A DNA stretch of 64,000 nucleotides from the NCBI GenBank assembly GCA_002731275.1, contig PCBK01000081.1, forward strand, positions 1 through 64,000, read 5' to 3'. The DNA is from Deltaproteobacteria bacterium. Lineage in GTDB: Bacteria; Myxococcota_C; UBA6777. The position numbers and the translations under genes were made by a program. The notes under the pieces were generated by a model. The model was not told the DNA's origin and searched no databases. It saw only the letters and a program-made list of their open reading frames with translations. Below, piece by piece: positions 35,595 through 44,730 of the stretch (positions are counted from its first letter, which is position 1; the number at the start of each line of letters is the position of its first letter).

Positions 35595-38500
35595 ATGACC
35601 GAACATACGAGATATCTGGCCTGGATCACTGTGTTGCTCTGTGCGTTGGCCTGGGGTTGTGGTCCAGCGACCCAAACCAATGACGAGAACACCTGTCAGG
35701 GAAAGCAGTGCGCGGATGCGGGCGTTCCTGAAGCTGGCTCCCTCGATAAAAAGGCCTGCCAGCCGGGGACGGACACATGTCGTTGTTCTCCGACAGGTGG
35801 ATGTGCAGAAGGTTTGCGTTGTGAGTCCGGTGTCTGCAGAGCCTGTGTCGCAGGCTCTGCAGCATGTCTCTGTAAGTCCGGCAATACATGTGACGATGGT
35901 CTTACATGTGTCGCCGGTGTGTGTCGTGGTTGTGTGGGCAAAGCGTTTTGTTCGTGCTATGCCAACGGCCATTGCGATACAGGGATGCGCTGTGATGAAC
36001 GTTCGACCTGTCAGCCTTGCGAGGGTGACAACAAAGCTGGATGCAATTGCGATAACGATGCTTTTTGTGGGAGTGGTTTGCTCTGTATCAACAAACACTG
36101 CGCTGCAGCCGAAGAGGTCAAGAGCGTCCCCAAACAACCCAAGTGCTACACACCATGTCAGGGAGACATTCTGGAAAATGGGAAGGTCAGGACATGTGAT
36201 CTGAAGTTCCGCCTCACCGAAGGATGTGGTCTCGGTCAGGTGTGTCTTGAAGGGAGTTGTGTCGCGACCGCAAAGTCCAAACAGCTGACATCTTCTGGTT
36301 ATCCATTTTGCAAGCATTTGACGGATTGCCCTGGTTGGCAAACTTGTCTCGTCGGACGTTGCTACTCAACCTGTACGCCCGGCGCCGCGACTTGCGGTGA
36401 TGGGATGCAGTGCCACAATCGCGTGTGCCGAAAGAGTTGTGAAGTCGACAAGAGCGGCTCATGTGAGAAGGGATATGCCTGTCTTTCGACCAAAAGTGAT
36501 AGCCAAAAGGGCGTCTGTCTGCCCATATCCCAGCGCAAACTCAGTCTCCCCAAGACAAAAGTCCACGAGGTCTTCTCTGTCGCACCACAAGACCTCGATC
36601 TGACCAATCACAACGCGAGCGGTGTCTTTGCGATCACCAACCGAAGCGATTTTTCGTCCTCTTTTACGATTACACGTTCATTTGATACGATTGCATCGAA
36701 GCAACCGCTGTTTTGGTTGAAGCTAGATCGCTGCGCCAAGTACAACAGTGAAGGTACGGATTGTACCGCGTTTGAAGGGAAACCCACGGCAGAAGAGCCC
36801 TTCAAGGTAACAGTTGGTCCCAAACAGACCGTCTTTCTCAAAGTTGTAGGGGCGGATGGAAAACCAAAGGACCAAAAACAGTACGAAGGTCTGTTCCAAC
36901 TGCAAAGTGCAGAGACGACGCAGTCCTTGAGGGTGCGTTACCGCGAGTCCGGAACCGGTCGATGGAAAGGTGAGTTTGTCACCTTTGGCAACTTTGACAC
37001 GGGCCTGATCGACAAGTTCCCCGCACCGAGTAGCCTCCCAGTCAAAGACCTCTCCAACGCGCTCTTGCGCCGATGGCTTAACTTCAAACGCAACAATCTG
37101 AGCTTCGAGCAATTTCGTGCGTTGTTGCGCTCGATCAAGGAACAAACTTGGAAGCTCGACAAGGTGCGCGCTGATTGCAAACAAGCCTTCAGCAAGGTGG
37201 CCTCCGATGACGTTGCGTGTTACCCCTACACCAACGACACTGGCTACGAAGTCTTGTCCTATAGCCAGCGAGAGGCGGCTCCACCATCGGGGGTGTCCTC
37301 TATCGACTTCACGATGGATGTCAAAGAGCTCTCTGGGAACACCTTTCAGGGACGTATTGTAAGCAGTGAGTCATTACAGTATCCGGGTAATCCACAAATT
37401 ACATTGCAGTTTGCAGAGACCCCAGGGGCGAAGCCGAGGACATTGTTGACCTCTTTGAAAGCCGTCAGCGATCTCGGTGGTCGGTACCTTGTTTGGGAGA
37501 AGGAGTCCTGCAACAATCCATCTAAAATGGAGAAAGTAGAGATCCCCTGGCAACTTCCAGGTTTCCTTGGGAGCTTTACAAAGGCAACGGATGTCTCGCT
37601 CAAGTATCACGAGTGCCGGACAAAGTCCGCTCCACATGTCGTGCCTGCAGGCGCGACAAAAGAACAGCGAGCAGCGATCGAGCGGCTCAACCTCGCGTTG
37701 AGCGCAGCCAATCCTATCCCAAATGGTCGCAGTCTTCGTCGGACACTCCAGTTGGTCGATGGGGTCCTGATCGACAATCGTTATCTCTTCGCGTTGGTCA
37801 AAGAGACCCTCGTGAGCTTTTTCCCCAACCAAGGCGTGAAGACGACACTCACAAAAGACATCGTACGTTACGGCTATATCTTGTTGCAGCGTATGGATCG
37901 CGATGTGACCGCTGAAGAGGTCGTCGGCAATCCACCTGCCCAAGGATTTGGTTGCCAAACAAACAGCGAGTGCCATACAGGCGAGACTTGCCAGTCTGGT
38001 GTCTGCCAGGGAACGGGGATGATGAAGCAGGTCGCGTGCACTGCGAATATCGTCAAGGTCGCAATGAACCGAACTCTTGGAACGGTCGATTTGACGAGCT
38101 GGAGTACGGACGCCCTAAAGCAACTCGTCCACAGCCTCATCCGCGGACAAAATCCATCTGTATCAACGGAGAGCGCCAACCTGATCGTAGGGAAGCGTCA
38201 AGGGACCTACACGGACTACTCGTATCAAAACCAGACGAATCAAAAAACGCACTTCATTCATTATTACTGTGAGAGAACGGGACAATTTAACGGAGGACCA
38301 AAGGGTGGTGAGACACCTTGTCCTCTCGGTAGCAAGGTGACATTCTTTGAGCTGCCTGAGGTCAACACAAGCGCACTCGCCGGTGAGAGCTGTCAGTCGA
38401 CGAAGACATGTGGCAAAAGACTGGAAGAACTTCGTCGTGTACCAGGATTCCGGGAGGATGTTCCGTTTCGGTGTGTGGATGCCAAACAAACTCGGTGTGA

Positions 38501-41348
38501 TGAAGAGAGTCGTGTCGATCTTCGCAGTGGGAAGGTGTTCTTCAAGCCTGGTAACACGTCGAATTTCCGCTCTCGCTTGCAACCTTTGAGTTACGCGCTG
38601 ACACAAGCATTTCGCTATCGGTTTCAGTTCACAAGCCGTTCAGGAAGTCAGGTCGGGTTTTCTCCCACGATCTGCAAGCCTGGGGTCTCTTCACAGACAC
38701 CTTACTGTTATGATCCTGTCGGCATCGAGGAGATCGAGCAGCGGGTGAACTGTTTGGAGTCGATCTTTTCATCTCCGGCGGTCACAAAGAATCTGGATCC
38801 AGACACAAGAGCGCTCTTGCGCGACACACTTGTTGAGGCCTTCTCTTATGCGAATGGGCTTAGTCAGCAAGGGCAGGTGTTGACCTTTCCAGGGTTTGAG
38901 ATGCTCAACGCCGAGCTGCGGGTGATGTTGGGTGACGATTCGTTTGTCAAAGCGCTCAACAACCGCTACCAGCTTGCGTCGGAGGGGCTTGTCACTTTCC
39001 GTGGGGATATACTGGAGCCTAACGGGATCAAGCTCTCCGGTGTGATTGGGTTTGAGATGCATCACCTGTATCTCTCGACACAATACTACCAGAGCGTGCT
39101 CGATCGATTCTACGCTCAAAGCACGACGTTTGTTTCGTCTTTTCGCTCAAGTAACACCTCTTTCTTGACCGCTCGCTCTGTGACAAGTTACATCCAAAAG
39201 CTGCTACAGGCTGCGACGAGAAAGGCGCGTTCTTGGGGTAAAATTGCGACCAAGTACCACCAGATGAACCGCACTGATCTTGCGCGTCATGTCCTTGAGC
39301 GTGCGTATGTCAACTCGTTCATCGAGCTCAATATCCTCACACACATCTTGCGTTCGTTGACAAACATCATCGATCCCAAGCAGGTCGAGCAGATCAGCAA
39401 GGAGATTGAGAAGGTCACTTTGACCTACAACACCGCACTCTTCGATATGAAAGAGACGTACCAAAAGCTCGAACGAAAGCTCGACTACTTTGGTCTGCCA
39501 CAAGGATACATTCCTTTCCCTGCGATGGACTCTTTTGCGACGTTGAGCAACAACAAGAACGCGTTCAGTGTCGCCTTGGAGTTTGCAAAGGAGAAGCTGG
39601 AGACAGCGAGGGAAAAAGAGCAGCAGGCGTTGTTGGAGAAGCGCGCGTTTGACACGGACGCTGCACAGTTTCAGTCGGAGCTTGTGAGGGTTCAAAAGAG
39701 TTATGACACGCAGCTTGCCCGGCTCTGTGGGAGCATCAAGATCGGCGACGCGCTCGTCCCTGCGACGCCACAGAACGCGTTGTTGAGTGATACATTCAAA
39801 GGTGTCGGGGATATCTGTGGAAAGATCCCCGGAAGTGAGCTTTACAACGCCTATCTTGGGCTTCGTAAGGCTGGGTTGGAGATGCTTCAGTTTGAGCAAA
39901 TCCGCAAAAACCACGAAGACAAGATCACGCGCGAAGCTGACAGGATCAAAACCTTTTGTGACAGTCAATTCAGTCTCTCCAACATCTCGTGGGAGTACGA
40001 AGGGAAGAGACAGGATGTCTTGCGCTCATTGAGCCTCAACAGAGTGTTGATGATGGCTGGGATGAGAGCGGCTTCTGGGGCGATGCAGATCGCGCTGGGT
40101 TGGAAGTGTAGTGTCTTGATCGGCGGTGTGTTTGATACAGAGTGTCAATTTGCGGGGATCTCAAATGGGTTGAAGGTGGCGATTTTTGCGGCGCAAGAAG
40201 CTGCCAACCTCGCGCTCGATCTCAAAGCCAACGAAGCGAAAAAGTCGCAGCGAGCCCTCCAAAAGCAGCTCGCGAAGAGCGAGCTTCGTACTTCTTGTAA
40301 TGTATGTCCGCCAGAAGACCCAGATTGCCAAACCAAAGGCGTCGTCCGGATTAATGGACAACATAACCTCTCTGTGCTCGCGCTTCAGACGGCCTCTTTT
40401 ACGCTCGATATCCTGCAAAAACAACTGGATATTCAACTCGCGAAGTCCAAAGTTGAGCAGCTCAGGCAAAAAGCGCAACGTTTGATGAACGAAAGAGCTA
40501 CGGCGCTCGATCTGCTCGCCAATGTACAGGCTGCGCAAAACGATCCGAACATTCGTATCTACAAAAATGATACGATTATCTCGGCAGAGAGGACCTTTGA
40601 TGAAGCGATTAAGGAAGCCTATCGCGTGACGTTGATCTACGAATACTACACAGGGACTTCTTACAAAGACAAAGGCAATCTCTTTCTTACTCGTATGGTC
40701 GAAAAGGGCGATCTCAACCTGGAGACCTACTTGCTCAATTTGGAGCAGGCGTTCCGCGACTTTGAAGAGCAAAAAGGCAAGCCCGACGTCCGCGTCGCGG
40801 TCGTCTCTTTGCGCAATGATATCCTCAAGATCCCCATGCAAAACAAACAGGGAGAGGTGCTGAGCCTGAATGAGCGTGTCACTGAACTTCAGCGACAACT
40901 CACCTCGCGAGAACATCTCAATCAGGAAGGATTTGCGAGCTTTGATTTTAACCTCAAAGTCGACGGCAACAGTCAGTACACATCGCCGCTGACGTTTAAC
41001 CACAAGGTCGTTTACATCGAAGCCGAAGTGATAGGTGGAGAGATCGGTGACACTGTGGGGCGCGTGTATCTCAGGCAAGCAGGGACGAGCTCCGTCCAGC
41101 TTGAGAACGATGAACTTAAGTTTTACGCGCTTCCTGTGCGTACAGCTGTGATCAACACGTTCTTTAACGGAAGCAAAGTCTTCCCATCGGAGATCTATCA
41201 AAACTTTCGGTTTCAAGATCGCCCCCTTGGGAACACACGGTGGCAACTCATGCTCAACATGAGCACAGAGAAAGCCAACCAAGACATCAATCTCAGTAGT
41301 ATCAATGATATCAAGATCTATATATACTACAAAGACTTTACGAAGTGA
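35595..41348 (+). CDS. Giant lipoprotein 2, paralog with TcA-like C-terminal region
   Basis: A 1917-residue protein, a full-length paralog of the gene before it and likely co-transcribed. ATG 35595 has AGGGTG upstream. The type II signal peptide ends WITVLLCALAWGC (Cys22). The Cys-rich N-terminal third (CRCSPTGGCAEGLRCESGVC and similar) and the Ig-like segment (DLTNHNASGVFAITNRSDFS) are shared with paralog 1. So are the helical middle with the module TNSECHTGETCQSGVCQ, the coiled coils and the C-terminal beta-rich module (AIKEAYRVTLIYEYYTG, RVAVVSLRNDIL, INDIKIYIYYKDF). The hydrophobic segment between coiled coils (IALGWKCSVLIGG, ISNGLKVAIFAAQEAA) is weaker than in paralog 1. Conservation is highest in the coiled-coil and C-terminal parts. 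It is predicted to be anchored in the outer membrane. Confidence 0.82.
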   Translation: MTEHTRYLAWITVLLCALAWGCGPATQTNDENTCQGKQCADAGVPEAGSLDKKACQPGTDTCRCSPTGGCAEGLRCESGVCRACVAGSAACLCKSGNTCDDGLTCVAGVCRGCVGKAFCSCYANGHCDTGMRCDERSTCQPCEGDNKAGCNCDNDAFCGSGLLCINKHCAAAEEVKSVPKQPKCYTPCQGDILENGKVRTCDLKFRLTEGCGLGQVCLEGSCVATAKSKQLTSSGYPFCKHLTDCPGWQTCLVGRCYSTCTPGAATCGDGMQCHNRVCRKSCEVDKSGSCEKGYACLSTKSDSQKGVCLPISQRKLSLPKTKVHEVFSVAPQDLDLTNHNASGVFAITNRSDFSSSFTITRSFDTIASKQPLFWLKLDRCAKYNSEGTDCTAFEGKPTAEEPFKVTVGPKQTVFLKVVGADGKPKDQKQYEGLFQLQSAETTQSLRVRYRESGTGRWKGEFVTFGNFDTGLIDKFPAPSSLPVKDLSNALLRRWLNFKRNNLSFEQFRALLRSIKEQTWKLDKVRADCKQAFSKVASDDVACYPYTNDTGYEVLSYSQREAAPPSGVSSIDFTMDVKELSGNTFQGRIVSSESLQYPGNPQITLQFAETPGAKPRTLLTSLKAVSDLGGRYLVWEKESCNNPSKMEKVEIPWQLPGFLGSFTKATDVSLKYHECRTKSAPHVVPAGATKEQRAAIERLNLALSAANPIPNGRSLRRTLQLVDGVLIDNRYLFALVKETLVSFFPNQGVKTTLTKDIVRYGYILLQRMDRDVTAEEVVGNPPAQGFGCQTNSECHTGETCQSGVCQGTGMMKQVACTANIVKVAMNRTLGTVDLTSWSTDALKQLVHSLIRGQNPSVSTESANLIVGKRQGTYTDYSYQNQTNQKTHFIHYYCERTGQFNGGPKGGETPCPLGSKVTFFELPEVNTSALAGESCQSTKTCGKRLEELRRVPGFREDVPFRCVDAKQTRCDEESRVDLRSGKVFFKPGNTSNFRSRLQPLSYALTQAFRYRFQFTSRSGSQVGFSPTICKPGVSSQTPYCYDPVGIEEIEQRVNCLESIFSSPAVTKNLDPDTRALLRDTLVEAFSYANGLSQQGQVLTFPGFEMLNAELRVMLGDDSFVKALNNRYQLASEGLVTFRGDILEPNGIKLSGVIGFEMHHLYLSTQYYQSVLDRFYAQSTTFVSSFRSSNTSFLTARSVTSYIQKLLQAATRKARSWGKIATKYHQMNRTDLARHVLERAYVNSFIELNILTHILRSLTNIIDPKQVEQISKEIEKVTLTYNTALFDMKETYQKLERKLDYFGLPQGYIPFPAMDSFATLSNNKNAFSVALEFAKEKLETAREKEQQALLEKRAFDTDAAQFQSELVRVQKSYDTQLARLCGSIKIGDALVPATPQNALLSDTFKGVGDICGKIPGSELYNAYLGLRKAGLEMLQFEQIRKNHEDKITREADRIKTFCDSQFSLSNISWEYEGKRQDVLRSLSLNRVLMMAGMRAASGAMQIALGWKCSVLIGGVFDTECQFAGISNGLKVAIFAAQEAANLALDLKANEAKKSQRALQKQLAKSELRTSCNVCPPEDPDCQTKGVVRINGQHNLSVLALQTASFTLDILQKQLDIQLAKSKVEQLRQKAQRLMNERATALDLLANVQAAQNDPNIRIYKNDTIISAERTFDEAIKEAYRVTLIYEYYTGTSYKDKGNLFLTRMVEKGDLNLETYLLNLEQAFRDFEEQKGKPDVRVAVVSLRNDILKIPMQNKQGEVLSLNERVTELQRQLTSREHLNQEGFASFDFNLKVDGNSQYTSPLTFNHKVVYIEAEVIGGEIGDTVGRVYLRQAGTSSVQLENDELKFYALPVRTAVINTFFNGSKVFPSEIYQNFRFQDRPLGNTRWQLMLNMSTEKANQDINLSSINDIKIYIYYKDFTK

Positions 41349-41544
41349 TTGTGATGTTATTTCTTCGCACAACAAGGGAGTCAAAGTCACTTGTGACAAG
41401 TCTGAGCATGACATGTGCTTGGGAAACGCTCTGCTCTAGAGTGAGCGTTCTGTGTTATCATCCAAACAGTTGTATCCTCTCCAACGACTCACGAGCTGCA
41501 AAGGGAGCGTGGGTTCAAGATAGTATCTCGATCAGGAGGCAAGT

Positions 41545-44500
41545 ATGAGCAGGTTTAGGTTTTCGCTTTTTTTCGTTTTGCTAGGTATTCTCGCGTATTC
41601 TTGGAGTGCTTGTTCGCCACCAACGACGACATGTGAAGCATCTTCAACCCAAGAGTGCAAGTGCGGTGACAAAGTCGGAAAGCAGACTTGTAATGAGGAT
41701 GGTTCTGGATTTGGTGCATGTGATTGCACAGGCCAAGGAGGTGTCGAAAAGACAACAGATGAGAACACTTCCAAGGCTGAGGCGAGTAAGGAAGTGGGCG
41801 AAGAGCGTGTCCCTGAGCCTGGCAAAGAACCTGTCGTTAACGAGAGCACAGATACCGATGGAGGCGCTGGTGACAGTGAGCCTGTCGTCCCTGAGACCTC
41901 CGTTGAAGCTGATGCGACTCCCGATCTTTCAGGTTGCGACACGACGACCAGCTTTGTATGGCAGGGCAAGTGTTATACGAATGAGTCCTTCTGTACGAGC
42001 TCATCTTCAAACTCAACCTTCCCGATCTTCTCTCCATCTGAACAAGATTCGATGCAAAAGCCCTACGTGATTGAGTTCGATCCTGTAACCAAAAAACCCA
42101 CATTCTGCCAAACCAAAAAAGGGTACTTTTACCTGTCCAGCTTTGGGTATGGTAAGTGCGACAATGACAACGATGGGTGGATCAACATCTTCGCGTACAG
42201 AGCGGTGACGTCTACGGACAATGTGCTCTTGCGAAACGCACGTTGTGAGCTCAAGAAGGTGCAGGCTGTTGTGTACTATGCAAACTCCGAGAACTGGGCA
42301 CAGCACAAAGAGCAATACACGATGCAAGTGCTCAAACAACCTGTCGAGCTTGTCGAAACAGACCGCAATGATGGCCTCGGAAAATTGATTGAGATGCCGA
42401 TCTTCACGAAAGATCAAGCTCCACTTCCCACACAACCTGGGAGCAATTGTACTGCCGACGCCGACTGTACGGCCTCTGCTGGCGAAGTCTGTTACAAAGG
42501 ACATTGTCTTGTCGGGCGGCGCTTTCAACCCAAAGAGATCAACACACTGACCAAAGCATGTATCGGTGGACTCGACCTGAACGATAACCAAATTGGCGAC
42601 GCTGGCGAAAAACCCAGCGATACACCCAATCCCAAGTCCGAATTCCAGCCCCTCCTCCAACTCGGTTACTTTGTCGAGCTGCAATACGCCTACTTCGAGA
42701 AGGACTTCACCGCGCTTGATAAGAAACGCTACGATGTCCTGGTCCTCAAAGAACGCATTCGGACGGGCAAAGATGGTGAGAGCACCACGCTCGCCATGAA
42801 GTGTGGTGAAGATCCTAATGGATTTAAGCCGGACTATTGGAGACGTTGTGGATTGCGTGATGATCAACAATGTGAAGATCCAAACAACCCCGGAAAGCAA
42901 AGAAATGGTCTCTCACAGTGTTGGATGAAGGATGTCACACAGGCTATCCCCTCGTTGTTTAAGTGTGTTGTGTTCGATAGCACGACGGACAAGACCACCA
43001 AGAGTGGCTTCTTCCATCCCGACAACTACGGAATGGACAAAAACTACTCGCGCACAACCTGTAACTTTAAGGCCACCTGGACCAACCCCGACGCCACGAG
43101 TCTGCACAAAGAGGACATTTTGTTCGAATGTACAGGAGATGACGGCAAGCAAAAGCCAGACCCCTCGAAAAAGACAGTAGGGTGGGCCTGTGTGTCCTTC
43201 AAACCTTATAAGGCTCCAGCCGATTATCTTGCCGGTTGTATCGACGAGACAGCGCACGAAGTCTGTGGCGCTGCTGGTGGACAGGATAACCTGACCTATC
43301 TCACCAATGAAAAGGGAAGTTACGGTATGACACGCGCCAAAAGGGAATGTGGTCCTAAACTCTCACAGGGGGTGTGTAAGACCGCTGAGCACGTCTGTAC
43401 TGCCGGGGTCTGGCTCGCGTGTAATGCCTGTGATAACTGCCCACAAGATACACAAGGTCAAAAGACCATCTGTCCTGGCGGGGTATGGCCCCAAGCGACA
43501 GTGAACCAGGCGACCGTTGACTCCTGTAAGCTGGTCCTTTCTCCCTCCACAGAAGTCTGTAACGGAAAAGATGACGACTGTGATGGTTCTATCGATGAAG
43601 GCATCGCGACCGTCGATTGGTATGTCGATAAAGATGGCGATGGCTTTGGTGATGCCAACGGGACAGTCGATCGCAAGTGTCGTCAAAACCCCCTCAAAGG
43701 TTATGTCGATAACAAAAGCGACTGCAACGATGGAGATAAAGATATCAAACCCACGGCCAAAGAGATCTGCGATGGGATCGATAACAACTGTAACGGGAAT
43801 GTCGACGATGGTCTCACATCCAACAATTGGTATCGTGACGGCGATGGAGATACCTTTGGAGCTGGCAGTGTGGTCTTCAAAGGCTGCACCAAACACGACG
43901 ATCCCAACCAAGTCTGTACAGGACTAAACACCTGTCGTTCGACGACTGGCCATGTGAAAGACAACACCGACTGTTGTGACCAAGACTCCAACCAGAGACC
44001 CAACCAGACCGCTTACTTCCCCAGGCCCAGTAAGTGTAACTCTTGGAACTACAACTGTAAAAATGGTGACGAACCCAACCTTTGTCTGAAAAAATGCAGC
44101 AGGTCTGTGGTATACAACTCCAACTCAACGGCGACCTGTTCTTATGATGGCTGGAACCCCAAGTCGACAACAGGAAACTGGTTCCGCTACACTGGCAACA
44201 AGACCTTCACCAACGCGACAAGTTGTGAGCTAACACTCAACCTGAAGCTGGAACCCAATAACGATCAAGTGTTCCCTTACACGTGTAACTTTACCCACCG
44301 GTACAGTTGTGGATTTATTGGGACAAAAACGTGCAGCACCAAAGAAACTTGTCGCGCAACAGGTACTGTCGCCAAGAGCACCTCAAGTCAGACATATGCC
44401 CCCAAGACGACGGCCAACGCGTCTTACATCATGTGGCATAAGAACAACTACAACAGCGGCTGTTACTACAAAAAAGATGGCTCAACCCCCAAGTGTGGAG

Positions 44501-44730
44501 ATACTGTATATCTTGCTGGTGCGAGGGACTCTCACTTTGGCCAAAACTTCCGACGCTGGAGAAAGAGCTCCAGCCGCTCTGGTGGTGGGACCAACAAGTG
44601 CAACACGACACACGGAACATGTGGCGGATTTAACTACTCTTGCTCTTACAACTACAACATCACGATGAATTCAGATTACTACTTCACCGTTTTTAACGCC
44701 AACACCAGTAAAATCGTGAATTGTCGCTAA
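41545..44730 (+). CDS. MopE-motif lipoprotein
   Basis: A 1061-residue protein. ATG 41545 has AGGAGG five bases upstream. The signal peptide MSRFRFSLFFVLLGILAYSWSAC has a lipobox-like end (Cys23). An acidic, Pro/Glu/Thr-rich linker follows (residues ~65-130). The middle has Cys-containing beta-rich segments (KCYTNESFC, CTADADCTASAGEVCYKGHC). Near residues 670 and 741 lie two MopE metal-binding motifs (VCNGKDDDCDGSIDEG, ICDGIDNNCNGNVDDG) with the intervening WYVDKDGDGFGDANGTV and WYRDGDGDTFGAGSVVF calcium-loop-like strands. The last ~250 residues are Asn/Thr/Cys-rich. It is 196 bp downstream of the giant lipoproteins, probably in its own unit. It overlaps the convergent HTTM gene by 4 bp. Confidence 0.82.
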   Translation: MSRFRFSLFFVLLGILAYSWSACSPPTTTCEASSTQECKCGDKVGKQTCNEDGSGFGACDCTGQGGVEKTTDENTSKAEASKEVGEERVPEPGKEPVVNESTDTDGGAGDSEPVVPETSVEADATPDLSGCDTTTSFVWQGKCYTNESFCTSSSSNSTFPIFSPSEQDSMQKPYVIEFDPVTKKPTFCQTKKGYFYLSSFGYGKCDNDNDGWINIFAYRAVTSTDNVLLRNARCELKKVQAVVYYANSENWAQHKEQYTMQVLKQPVELVETDRNDGLGKLIEMPIFTKDQAPLPTQPGSNCTADADCTASAGEVCYKGHCLVGRRFQPKEINTLTKACIGGLDLNDNQIGDAGEKPSDTPNPKSEFQPLLQLGYFVELQYAYFEKDFTALDKKRYDVLVLKERIRTGKDGESTTLAMKCGEDPNGFKPDYWRRCGLRDDQQCEDPNNPGKQRNGLSQCWMKDVTQAIPSLFKCVVFDSTTDKTTKSGFFHPDNYGMDKNYSRTTCNFKATWTNPDATSLHKEDILFECTGDDGKQKPDPSKKTVGWACVSFKPYKAPADYLAGCIDETAHEVCGAAGGQDNLTYLTNEKGSYGMTRAKRECGPKLSQGVCKTAEHVCTAGVWLACNACDNCPQDTQGQKTICPGGVWPQATVNQATVDSCKLVLSPSTEVCNGKDDDCDGSIDEGIATVDWYVDKDGDGFGDANGTVDRKCRQNPLKGYVDNKSDCNDGDKDIKPTAKEICDGIDNNCNGNVDDGLTSNNWYRDGDGDTFGAGSVVFKGCTKHDDPNQVCTGLNTCRSTTGHVKDNTDCCDQDSNQRPNQTAYFPRPSKCNSWNYNCKNGDEPNLCLKKCSRSVVYNSNSTATCSYDGWNPKSTTGNWFRYTGNKTFTNATSCELTLNLKLEPNNDQVFPYTCNFTHRYSCGFIGTKTCSTKETCRATGTVAKSTSSQTYAPKTTANASYIMWHKNNYNSGCYYKKDGSTPKCGDTVYLAGARDSHFGQNFRRWRKSSSRSGGGTNKCNTTHGTCGGFNYSCSYNYNITMNSDYYFTVFNANTSKIVNCR

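Noticed and set aside
33836..41414. Long minus-strand open frames inside the giant lipoprotein genes (up to ~417 codons)
   Set aside because: They lie antisense to strongly coding plus-strand genes, have no RBS or family features, and are explained by codon bias of the sense strand.
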